From NCBI RefSeq assembly GCF_035984545.1, contig NZ_JAXCHP010000001.1, forward strand, positions 3,968,001 through 4,032,000: DNA of 64,000 nucleotides, written 5' to 3'. Under the pieces are notes generated by a model that was not told the origin of the DNA, made no database searches, and saw only the letters and a list, made by a program, of their open reading frames with translations. Both the position numbers and the translations under genes were made by a program. Shown piece by piece: positions 35,980 to 44,913 of this stretch (positions are counted from its first letter, which is position 1; each line of letters begins with the position of its first letter). This stretch comes from Cryobacterium sp. GrIS_2_6. GTDB taxonomy: Bacteria; Actinomycetota; Actinomycetes; Actinomycetales; Microbacteriaceae.

Positions 35980-37767
35980 ATGAACCTCGGCACGGACCTG
36001 ATCACACTCGGCATCCTGCTGGTCGTGGCCTATGTGCTCGGGCGCGCCGCAAAACTGATCGGCCTGCCGTCCATCCCGATCTACATGATCGTCGGCCTGC
36101 TCGCGAGCCCGTACACCCACTGGTTCCCGCTCGACTTCCACTCCGCCGACATCGAGCTCATCGCTGTCTTCGGGCTCATCCTGCTCCTGTTCAGCCTCGG
36201 CCTCGAGTTCGACCAGGAGGAGTTCTTCAACGACGCCGGGAAACTGCTGCTATCCGGCGGCTCATACGTCGTGATCAACATGGGCATCGGGTTCGCCTTC
36301 GGGATGATGGTCGGCTGGGGCACCCGGGAGGCCCTCGTCATTGCCGGGATGACCGGCACCTCCTCGAGCGCGATCATCACCAAGCTCCTGATCGAGCTGC
36401 GCCGCCTCGCCAACAAGGAGACGCCGATGATCCTCGGCGTGACCGTGGTCGGCGACATCTTCATCGCTGTTTACCTGTCGATCGTCTCGGTAGTGCTCAG
36501 CGGCAAGACCGAGATCTGGCCGATCGTGCTCCAACTGAGCATCGCGTTCCTCTTCCTCGTCGTGATGTTCTCGCTCGCCCGCTGGGGCGGCCGGGTCGTG
36601 TCCCGCCTGGTCCGCACCAAGGACGACGAACTCTTCACGATCCTGTTCTTCGGGCTTGCCGTGCTCTTCGCCGGGATCGGCGAGATCATCGGAGTGACGG
36701 ATGCGATCGGCGCGTTCCTGATCGGTGTCGTCCTCGGCGCGAGCACATACCGCACCCGGCTCGAACGTGTCGCCGTCCCGTTGCGGGACATCTTCGCCGC
36801 CTTCTTCTTCCTCAACTTCGGCCTCGCGCTGCACATCGCCGAGTTCGGTTCGGTCATCCTCGTCGTGCTTGCGGCGGTCGTGATGACCTTCGTGCTCAAC
36901 CTGATCTCGGGGATGCTGCTGGCCCGGTTGCACTCGATGGGAATCTCCGAGGGGCTCAATGCCGCCGCGATCCTGGTGAACCGCGGAGAGTTCACGCTCA
37001 TCCTCGCGACCCTCTCGGTCGGAGCGGGCCTGAACGGCCAACTCCAGCCGTTCGCGGGACTCTACGTGCTCACCATGGCCATCCTCGGTCCGCTCTTCGC
37101 CGCGAACTCCGAACGGCTCGGCGCCCTGCTGCCCGGACGTCGCCGGAAGCGCGCCGGAATCCGGCCAGACCGCGACCCGATGCACGCCGAGGAGTTCCGG
37201 CTTGTCGACGCGGCGACAGCAGGCGGACTGAGCGACCAGGACGCCCAGCGCGCCGCCGCCCACCTCGGCGAACAGCCGCTGCCGCCCCTGCGGCCGGAGC
37301 CCCGGAAGCGCGCCGACCACGACGGGCGCGCCGACCACGACGAACGGGCAGAGCAGGCCGAGCGCGGCGAATACGCCAAGCACGTGCTGGACGACGGGAT
37401 CGACGAACTCGACGGTCCGACGCCGCTGCCGTCCCTCGGCCGCCCGAACGCCGCCCAGCGCGCAACCGCAGGCGCCGATGCACAGGCCGACGCGCATCCG
37501 GCTGCCGACGCGCATCCGGCTGCCGACGCGCATCCGGCTGCCGACCCGCAACCGACTGCCGACCCGCAATCGCACACAGCTCCCGATTCCGGTTCCGATT
37601 CCGACTCCGGCTCCGATTCCGTCTCCGGCTCCGACTCCGGCTCCGGCTCCGGCTCCGACCGGGCCGCGGACGCCGACCCGATGGCCGACTACGCCAAACG
37701 ACTTTCGCGCACTCGCGCCCAGAGGGACAAGCCGGCGCCCGACGCCGGGACAGGTGACTACCAATGA
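35980..37767 (+). CDS. CPA2-family K+(Na+)/H+ antiporter with a long repetitive tail
   Basis: Membrane antiporter of 595 residues. Residues 1-385 form the CPA2 fold of about 12-13 helices: GLPSIPIYMIVGLLASP, LILLLFSLGLEFDQEEF, GMTGTSSSAIITKLLIE (the TSS motif) and FFFLNFGLALHIAEFG. Residues 385-595 are a soluble, charged tail. It holds ADAHPA repeats from an 18-bp DNA repeat, then a Ser-Gly-Asp stretch (SGSDSDSGSDSVSGSDSGSG) from a TCCGGC-type hexamer repeat. The partner regulatory subunit precedes it. The tail is not needed in known KhtU proteins and its role is unknown. Confidence 0.9.
   Translation: MNLGTDLITLGILLVVAYVLGRAAKLIGLPSIPIYMIVGLLASPYTHWFPLDFHSADIELIAVFGLILLLFSLGLEFDQEEFFNDAGKLLLSGGSYVVINMGIGFAFGMMVGWGTREALVIAGMTGTSSSAIITKLLIELRRLANKETPMILGVTVVGDIFIAVYLSIVSVVLSGKTEIWPIVLQLSIAFLFLVVMFSLARWGGRVVSRLVRTKDDELFTILFFGLAVLFAGIGEIIGVTDAIGAFLIGVVLGASTYRTRLERVAVPLRDIFAAFFFLNFGLALHIAEFGSVILVVLAAVVMTFVLNLISGMLLARLHSMGISEGLNAAAILVNRGEFTLILATLSVGAGLNGQLQPFAGLYVLTMAILGPLFAANSERLGALLPGRRRKRAGIRPDRDPMHAEEFRLVDAATAGGLSDQDAQRAAAHLGEQPLPPLRPEPRKRADHDGRADHDERAEQAERGEYAKHVLDDGIDELDGPTPLPSLGRPNAAQRATAGADAQADAHPAADAHPAADAHPAADPQPTADPQSHTAPDSGSDSDSGSDSVSGSDSGSGSGSDRAADADPMADYAKRLSRTRAQRDKPAPDAGTGDYQ
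37486..37539. repeat. 18-bp direct repeat (three exact copies) in the antiporter tail
   Basis: GCCGACGCGCATCCGGCT occurs three times head to tail, then two degenerate copies to about 37575. A (TCCGGC/TCCGAC/TCCGAT) hexamer array follows to about 37658. Both keep the reading frame, so slippage would only lengthen or shorten the protein tail. Confidence 0.85.
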
Positions 37768-38558
37768 TCCGCATGATGCTCCGCCCTCGCTGGATTCTCG
37801 CGCTCCTGCTCGCCCTCGCCGTCGCGGCCGGCTTCGCGGCGCTCGGGCGCTGGCAGCTCGAACGCGCCGTCGCATCCGGTGTGGTCGTCGAGAAGAGCAC
37901 CGAGACCGTGAAACCCCTCTTCGACGTCGTGACTCCCGGTGGCGCCCCACGTGACGCGGCGACCGGCCAGCTCGTCACCGTCGACGGCAGTTACGTGCCC
38001 GGCGACGAGCAGCTCATCAGCGACCGTTCCAACGACGGAACCTCCGGCTACTGGGTGGTGAGCCACTTCATCGTCGGTGCGGCAGGCAGCGGCAACAGCA
38101 GCGCGGGCGCGAGCATCGCCGTCGCCCGCGGCTGGGCGCGGGAGGAGGCGACGGCCCGGGCGACGATGGAAGGCCTCGCGTCCGCCCCGGCCAACCAGGT
38201 CGTCACCCTGGCCGGCCGGCTCCTCCCGACCGAAGCCCCCGTCGTTCCCGCAGACGGCCGTGACCCGCACAGCATGACGACCGTGTCCACCGCTGCCCTG
38301 ATCAACCTCTGGGCCGGCTTCGACGGCACAGCGGTCTACCCTGGCTACATCGTCGACGGGACCGCGGCCTCCGGTCTCACGGGAATCGATTCGCCGGCAC
38401 CCCTCACGGATGCCTCCCTCAACTGGCTGAACATCTTCTACGCCATCGAGTGGGTCGTCTTCGCCGGCTTCGCCGTGTTCCTCTGGTACCGCCTCGTCCG
38501 GGACGCCTGGGAGCGCGAGGAGGAGCTCCGCGAGGAAGCGGCGATATCCGCCGGTTAG
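37764..38558 (+). CDS. SURF1-family cytochrome oxidase assembly protein
   Basis: A 264-residue membrane protein overlapping the antiporter stop by ATGA. It has the two-helix SURF1 plan: helix 1 (WILALLLALAVAAGFAALGRWQLERA) at residues 10-35 with the conserved GRWQ, and a C-terminal helix (IFYAIEWVVFAGFAVFLWYRL) at about 223-245. Between them are LVTVDGSYVPGDEQLISDR and GYWVVSHFIV, the family's extracytoplasmic core. SURF1 helps insert heme a into cytochrome c oxidase. The usual C-terminal NYLPWA-type end is replaced here by LNWLNIFYAIEW. Confidence 0.88.
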   Translation: MIRMMLRPRWILALLLALAVAAGFAALGRWQLERAVASGVVVEKSTETVKPLFDVVTPGGAPRDAATGQLVTVDGSYVPGDEQLISDRSNDGTSGYWVVSHFIVGAAGSGNSSAGASIAVARGWAREEATARATMEGLASAPANQVVTLAGRLLPTEAPVVPADGRDPHSMTTVSTAALINLWAGFDGTAVYPGYIVDGTAASGLTGIDSPAPLTDASLNWLNIFYAIEWVVFAGFAVFLWYRLVRDAWEREEELREEAAISAG

Positions 38559-38567
38559 AATTGGCGC

Positions 38568-38998
38568 ATGCCACTCGAACCCAAACGCGCTGATATCCCC
38601 AGCATCCCGGGGGCGTTGAAGCTCTACCAGACGTCCTCGATCATCACCGGCGTCTTCCTGCTGCTGCTCTGCGCCGAGGTCATCCTCAAATTCGGCTTCC
38701 AGTACGAGCTCGAGCTCGGCGGCCCGTACGGGCTGCTCGTCCCGCGCGACACCGTCACCGCGTTCAACCTGAGCACCGCGATCCTGATCATGCACGGCTG
38801 GTTCTACGTGCTGTACCTGTTCGCGGACTTCCGGCTCTGGAGCCTGATGCGCTGGCCGTTCAGCCGGTTCCTCCTGATCGCCCTCGGTGGCGTGATCCCC
38901 ACACTGTCCTTCTTCCTCGAGGGCCGCGTCGCCCGCGAGGTCCGCGCCTGGCTTGCCGCCAGGGCACTTTCCGACGCCGAGGGTGCGGAGGCCCGTTC

Positions 38999-39002
<4 letters not shown>
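38568..39002 (+). CDS. DUF3817 integral membrane protein
   Basis: A 144-residue protein with three to four helices. It begins [33 protein letters not shown]. The internal block [47 protein letters not shown] is the DUF3817 signature. A TAGAAT box lies 6 nt before the ATG, so it may be the first gene of a leaderless DUF3817-guaA message. Linkage of this family to guaA is common in actinobacteria, but its function is unknown. Its stop overlaps guaA by 4 nt. Confidence 0.88.
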
Positions 39003-40618
<1,616 letters not shown>

Positions 40619-40655
40619 GCGCTCCCCGCTGAGCGACTCCCGCTTAGTTGCGGAC

Positions 40656-40691
40656 AAAGCACCCTCGTCGTCGAGACGGGGGTGCTTTTCC
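40656..40691 (+). terminator. Rho-independent terminator of guaA
   Basis: AAAGCACCC pairs with GGGTGCTTT with further pairing inside (TCGTC/GACGG), followed by a T-run. It lies 38 bp after the guaA stop. Confidence 0.85.
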
Positions 40692-40935
40692 CGTAACCGG
40701 GCGAAGGCGTGGCGTTTCCGGCGCGCGCCAAGTGGCGATCACCGGAACGTGACAGCTGTCATGGGGCAGCGGTGACAGGAGGGACTTCCGGCGACGCGGC
40801 ATCCGCGTGAGGATGAGTGCGAAGCGTCGACGGGAGCCGCTTCGGCTCTCCGTCGTATCCCGCGGAAGCCTCCTCGCGGCGGCAGCCGGCCGGGCATTCC
40901 GGTCGGGGCGTCGTCCCCGGACGAAGGTGACGACC
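40692..40935. other. Gap between guaA and a small hypothetical gene
   Basis: No supported gene is present. The main feature is TGACAGCTGTCA at 40750-40761, a perfect 12-bp palindrome that could be a regulator site, with a second TGACAG nearby at 40773-40778. Confidence 0.4.
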
Positions 40936-41331
40936 ATGGATTCCACGGTTTCGGAAACACGCGGGTTCGATGATGAGCCGCGCTCGTCGGTCGCTCCGCC
41001 CCGGAGCGTCCGTGCCGAGGAATCCGCACCCCGGCACCGCGTCCTCCCCGACGGCGATGAGATCGCCGCGGAGGCCCTCGCCCTCTTCCGAAACGCCGCT
41101 GCGCGGCCGCACGTCGAAGCCGTGTACACCGGCGCGAATGGCTGGGTCGACGTGCCGGGACGCGCCGTGTTCACCCGTGCGCTCGCCGATCACTACCGGC
41201 AGGCGGGCGTCGCGATGGTCCGGTTGGCCTGGCGGTTTCGCACCCGTACCTTCTCGATGAGCCGGGCGACCTCGCGGCCCGGCGGGCCGGACGGGCAGTG
41301 GCGCGTCGAGGCTTCGTCCTCCCAGCCCTGA
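40936..41331 (+). CDS. Hypothetical protein
   Basis: A 131-residue frame from an ATG at 40936 with CGAAGGTGACGACC before it. Residues 1-35 are polar and probably disordered. Residues 40-100 form a compact segment with LPDGDEIAAEALALFRNAAARP, VEAVYTGANGWVDVPGRAVFTRALADHYRQAG. No family is recognised. A terminator follows 54 bp downstream, which supports a real gene. The frame is open further upstream (to 40807), but that part is Arg-rich and not protein-like. Confidence 0.45.
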   Translation: MDSTVSETRGFDDEPRSSVAPPRSVRAEESAPRHRVLPDGDEIAAEALALFRNAAARPHVEAVYTGANGWVDVPGRAVFTRALADHYRQAGVAMVRLAWRFRTRTFSMSRATSRPGGPDGQWRVEASSSQP

Positions 41332-41384
41332 CCGCTCCGGCGCTGACCGCTCCGGCGTTGACCGGGACTTCTGAGCGCATCCCC

Positions 41385-41405
41385 ACCCCGTTCGGGGGGT
41401 TTTTC
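41385..41405 (+). terminator. Terminator before the response-regulator gene
   Basis: ACCCC-gttcg-GGGGGT followed by TTTTT. It lies just after two copies of TGACCGCTCCGGCG (about 41329-41361). Confidence 0.7.
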
Positions 41406-41420
41406 GATGTCGGTGTTTGC

Positions 41421-41426
41421 TAGAGT
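41421..41426 (+). promoter_or_regulatory. -10 box of the response-regulator gene
   Basis: TAGAGT preceded by TGTTTGC. It would give a leader of about 67 nt ending in the G-rich ribosome site GGGAGGGGGGG before the ATG at 41500. Confidence 0.4.
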
Positions 41427-41499
41427 CCATACGCGACCTTCCATTTCACAACTGCCGTGATCGCGGGCAGTCGTCCGACGTCGGGAGGGGGGGGCAGGG

Positions 41500-42162
41500 A
41501 TGAGCTTCGAAACCACCCAGCCCGCACTTCCCGCCCCGGCGCGGGGGCAGGGCTCGCTGATCCGGGTGCTGCTCGTCGAGGATCACGTCCTCCTGCGCAC
41601 GGCTCTCCAGGCTGTCTTCTGGCTCGAAGCCGATATCGAGGTCGTTGCCGCGATCGGCGAAGGCGCCGAGGTCCTGTCGGCTGTGCGTCAGACCGCTCCC
41701 GATGTCATAGTCCTCGACATCCACCTGCCCACGATCGACGGCCTGGGGCTGTTGCCACTGATCCAGGCCGCCGACCCGCGGGTCAAGGTGCTGCTGCTCT
41801 CGAGCCATCCGCGCCCCGGTGACGTCCGCCGCGCCATCCAGGGCGGCGTGGATGGCTTCCAGAAAACGGACCTGGCCTCAGGGCGCCTGATCGCGGTCAT
41901 CCGGAAGATCCACGCCGGCGACCGCGTGATCGACCCGCAGCTCGCGATCAACGCGATGATGCACGGAGAATCACCGCTCACGGCGCGGGAGACCGAGGTC
42001 CTGTTCCTCGCGGCCGGGGGACGGAGTGCCCCCGAGGTCGCACGCTCGTTGCACCTGAGCCCAGGGGCCGTCCGGAACTACCTCTCGGCGGCATCCGCCA
42101 AGCTCGGGGCAAGCAACCGGTCAGAGGCGATCCGAACCGCGACAGACATGGGCTGGATCTGA
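41500..42162 (+). CDS. Orphan NarL/LuxR-type response regulator
   Basis: A 220-residue DNA-binding response regulator. The receiver domain (20-140) has the acidic pair in LLVEDHVLLR, the phosphorylated Asp73 in VIVLDIHLP, and LLLSSHPRPGDVRRAIQGGVDGFQKTD with the conserved Ser and Lys. A linker leads to a LuxR-type helix-turn-helix at about 152-215 (LTARETEVLFLAAGGRSAPEVARSLHLSPGAVRNYLSAASAKLG). No histidine kinase is nearby on either strand, so its partner is elsewhere. It resembles the DesR/NarL group. Confidence 0.92.
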   Translation: MSFETTQPALPAPARGQGSLIRVLLVEDHVLLRTALQAVFWLEADIEVVAAIGEGAEVLSAVRQTAPDVIVLDIHLPTIDGLGLLPLIQAADPRVKVLLLSSHPRPGDVRRAIQGGVDGFQKTDLASGRLIAVIRKIHAGDRVIDPQLAINAMMHGESPLTARETEVLFLAAGGRSAPEVARSLHLSPGAVRNYLSAASAKLGASNRSEAIRTATDMGWI

Positions 42163-42198
42163 GCCGGACTCCGGCTCTGCGACCCCTGCATTAACGAC

Positions 42199-42239
42199 GT
42201 GAAGTCGGAGATATTCCTGGCGAAAATCTCCGACTTCAC
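42199..42239. terminator. Hairpin between convergent genes
   Basis: GTGAAGTCGGAGAT at 42199-42212 pairs perfectly with 42226-42239 over a 13-nt loop. It lies between the stops of the response regulator and the Bax inhibitor-1 gene, so it could end both transcripts. No clear T-run is present on either side. Confidence 0.6.
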
Positions 42240-42283
42240 AGTGTGTGCGGAGAGGGTTCTGCTCTCGCGAGGGCGCGAGCGAG

Positions 42284-43090
42284 CTAGTTTCGCGAGATCG
42301 CGAAGAGGCGGAGCAGCTCGACGTAGAGCCAGACGACTGTCACCATGATGCCGAACGCGCCGGACCAGCCGTACTTGCGGGCGACCCGATTGTTGACGCC
42401 GCGCTGGATGAAGTCGAAGTCGAGCACGAGGGAGTACGCGGCCATGAGCACGGCGAGGATGCCGATCGCGACGCCGAGCGGGATGCCGAAGATCTTCACG
42501 TTGCTGCTGAGGCCGAACGGGCTGTCGATGGCGCCGAAGGCGACGAGGCCGAAGTTGAGCATCGAGAACACGAAGTAGCCGACCATCGCGATCAGGAAGA
42601 CCTTGGTCGCACGCTTCGAAGCACGGATCTTGCCGCTCGCGAACAAGGCGAGGGTCACGCCGACGACCACGAGGGTCGCGAGCACGGCCTGGACGACGAC
42701 GCCAGGGTAGATCGCCTCGAAGATGTACGAGATACCGCCGACGAAGAGGCCTTCAGCCGCGGCGTACGCGAGGATCAGGCCCGGTGACGGCTCCTTCTTG
42801 AAGGCGTTGACGAGGCCGAGCACGAGGCCGACGATCATGCCGAGGAACGGCAGGAACGGCATCGTCGGGCTGAGCAGCCAGGCCGCGGCCGCTGCGACGA
42901 GCAGCAGGGCGAAGCTCAGCGTGGTCTTCACGATGGTGTCTTCGTAGGTCATCCGGCCGGTGTCTTGCGAGCCTGCGGACGGCGCTTCGTAGATGCGCTG
43001 CAGGTCAGCTTCGGTCAGGCCGGTCGCTGCCGCGGATCCTTGTGCGGCAAAGGCGGGATTGCGCGAGAATGCGGGGTTTGAGGATGCCAT
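42284..43090 (-). CDS. Bax inhibitor-1 / YccA-family membrane protein
   Basis: A 268-residue protein from the ATG at 43090 with seven helices. A polar N-terminus of about 50 residues (LTEADLQRIYEAPSAG) precedes MTYEDTIVKTTLSFALLLVAAAAAWLL. The family pattern continues with PGLILAYAAAEGLFVGGISYIFE and, near the C-terminus, LVLDFDFIQRGVNN with the conserved acidic residues of the BI-1 pH-sensing di-aspartyl site, then WSGAFGIMVTVVWLYVELLRLF. Members form calcium-leak channels in some bacteria; activity here is not shown. Confidence 0.92.
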   Translation of the reverse strand: MASSNPAFSRNPAFAAQGSAAATGLTEADLQRIYEAPSAGSQDTGRMTYEDTIVKTTLSFALLLVAAAAAWLLSPTMPFLPFLGMIVGLVLGLVNAFKKEPSPGLILAYAAAEGLFVGGISYIFEAIYPGVVVQAVLATLVVVGVTLALFASGKIRASKRATKVFLIAMVGYFVFSMLNFGLVAFGAIDSPFGLSSNVKIFGIPLGVAIGILAVLMAAYSLVLDFDFIQRGVNNRVARKYGWSGAFGIMVTVVWLYVELLRLFAISRN

Positions 43091-43167
43091 GTTCCTAAGA
43101 TCTCAATCAGCTCGGGTGTTGTCAACGCCGGGGGCCCGGCATGTCGCCGGTTAGCGTTTCTGAGAGT

Positions 43168-43743
43168 CTATTCAGCCCTGCTGGGCGTCTGCCTTGTAGA
43201 TCCTGAGGGACTGTCCCCGGCGTCGCCTGTCCCGGTCGTTTCATCGGCCGACGGCGGATTGAGCCGCGCCCAACGCCTCTGGGCGATCCAGCGTGCGACC
43301 CAGGCGGATGCGATCACCGTCGCGGAGCCCACGACGTCGCCGACCCAGTTCTGCGACGAGTTGTGCAGCGACAGCTTGAGGACGAAGCTCACGACGACGG
43401 GGGCGAGCAGCACGAGGTAGCTGATCCCCGGCCGGTGCCGCACGAACAGCCAGCACGCGAGGAGTACGGCGAACGCGCCGGTGAAATCGGGGCCGGCCAG
43501 GAGTGTGAGCGCGGCGATTTCCGCGGGGAGGATCACCAGCAGTCGCCGCCAGAGCTCCCCGGGCAGCGCGAGCCAGCCGAGCAGCTGCATGGCGGGCCCG
43601 ATGGCGAGGAAGAAGAGACTGTAGGTGCTCGTGAGGTTCGTCGCGGCAATGCCGAGCGCGATCGCAGAGACTCCGAGCGTCAGGCGGGCGCGATACACCG
43701 CCGGCGTGTGGCGTCGGGTGTCGGGTTCCCTCCAGAGTGTCAT
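43168..43743 (-). CDS. Multi-helix membrane protein, unknown
   Basis: A 191-residue protein from the ATG at 43743. After a short polar start it has four to five helices (LTLGVSAIALGIAATNL, FFLAIGPAMQLLGWLAL, LLVILPAEIAALTLLAG, GAFAVLLACWLFVRHRPGISYLVLLAPVVVSFVL). A segment SSQNWVGDVVGSATVIASAWVARWIAQRRW and a polar tail follow. The long open frame upstream of this ATG is the antisense of the glycerophosphodiesterase. It is divergent from that gene by 36 bp. I do not recognise the family. Confidence 0.7.
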   Translation of the reverse strand: MTLWREPDTRRHTPAVYRARLTLGVSAIALGIAATNLTSTYSLFFLAIGPAMQLLGWLALPGELWRRLLVILPAEIAALTLLAGPDFTGAFAVLLACWLFVRHRPGISYLVLLAPVVVSFVLKLSLHNSSQNWVGDVVGSATVIASAWVARWIAQRRWARLNPPSADETTGTGDAGDSPSGSTRQTPSRAE

Positions 43744-43767
43744 GGCTTCGAGTCTGCCAGCAGCGCG

Positions 43768-43773
43768 TATGGT
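43768..43773 (+). promoter_or_regulatory. -10 box of the glycerophosphodiesterase gene, leaderless
   Basis: TATGGT lies 6 nt before the ATG at 43780 in a 36-bp divergent gap. The purines CAGGGA between them would mostly be untranscribed if the start is leaderless. Confidence 0.4.
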
Positions 43774-43779
43774 CAGGGA

Positions 43780-44808
43780 ATGCAACCGATCGTGATCGGT
43801 CACCGCGGGGCGAGCGGTTACCGGCCGGAGCACACCCGCGGCGCCTATGAGCTCGCGGTTGCCCTCGGTGCTGACGCGGTCGAACCCGACGTCGTCGTCA
43901 CCCGCGACGGCGTGCTCATCGTGCGTCACGAGAACGAGCTCTCCGCGACGACGGATGTTGCGGCCCACCCCGAATTCGCCGCTCGCCGCACCCGGAAGGT
44001 CATTGACGGCATCCGGACGACGGGCTGGTTCACCGAGGACTTCACCTGGGCCGAGCTGCGCACCCTGCGAGCGCGCGAACGGCTGCCGGCCCTCCGCAAG
44101 GCCAGTGCGTCCTTCGACGGCCGATTCCCGCTGCTGCGGTTGCGCGACGTTTTCAAGCTCATGGACCGGGTGTCCAGCCGGGCGAGGCGCCCGGTCGGCG
44201 TCGTCGCCGAGATCAAGCACGCGAGCTATTTCGAGTCGATCGGCCTCCCTGTCGACGAACTCTTCGCCGCCGAGGTGAACACCGCCGGCTGGAACGCCGG
44301 CGACGGACGGCTCACGATCGAGAGCTTCGAACGCACCCTGCTCGACCAGGTCTACGCACGCGGCATCTATGGCAAGCGGATCTTCCTGCTCGAGGCGACG
44401 GGGAAACCGGCCGACCAGGTGCGCCTGCTCGGCCGCTCGGCCCCCGACTACGCGGACTACCTGACCGACCAGGGCCTCTACGGGCTGAGCGGTCTCGTCG
44501 ACGGCGTCAGCGTGCCGAAGTCGCTCGTCCTCGAGATCGGGGCGGACGGACACGTCACGGGCGCTTCCGACCTCGTCGACGCGGCCCACGCCGCCAACCT
44601 CGAGATCTATTGCTGGACCCTGCGCCCGGAAAACGTGTTCCTCGCGAAGACCTTCCAGCGCGGGCGGTTCCGCGCCGACTTCGGCGACTGGCAGACCGAG
44701 TTCCGCACCATCATGGGCACCGGGATCGACGGGGTCTTCGCCGACCACCCCGACCTCGCCGTCGCGGTCCGTGACGAACTCGCCGCAGAGGCCCGCGAAG
44801 ACCGCTGA
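43780..44808 (+). CDS. Glycerophosphodiester phosphodiesterase
   Basis: Hydrolyses glycerophosphodiesters to glycerol-3-phosphate and an alcohol. The protein has 342 residues from the ATG at 43780. The GDPD signature is IGHRGASGYRPEHT at residues 6-19, with DAVEPDVVVTRDGVLIVRHENEL carrying the second catalytic His and metal-binding acids, and VVAEIKHASYF with the metal Glu. The sequence after residue 270 (IYCWTLRPENVFLAKTFQ) matches the long GlpQ-type group. No signal peptide is seen, so it acts in the cytoplasm unless secreted by another route. Product would feed GlpD at 31.8 kb. Confidence 0.92.
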   Translation: MQPIVIGHRGASGYRPEHTRGAYELAVALGADAVEPDVVVTRDGVLIVRHENELSATTDVAAHPEFAARRTRKVIDGIRTTGWFTEDFTWAELRTLRARERLPALRKASASFDGRFPLLRLRDVFKLMDRVSSRARRPVGVVAEIKHASYFESIGLPVDELFAAEVNTAGWNAGDGRLTIESFERTLLDQVYARGIYGKRIFLLEATGKPADQVRLLGRSAPDYADYLTDQGLYGLSGLVDGVSVPKSLVLEIGADGHVTGASDLVDAAHAANLEIYCWTLRPENVFLAKTFQRGRFRADFGDWQTEFRTIMGTGIDGVFADHPDLAVAVRDELAAEAREDR

Positions 44809-44913
44809 ACCGGGCGGCCGCCGATCGACCTGCCTCCGGTACTGCCGGCAACGCTGGCAAGCGGCCGGGCGCCCCGGCCGGTGTCAGGGGCACCGCTTAG
44901 ACTTGGAGGCGAG

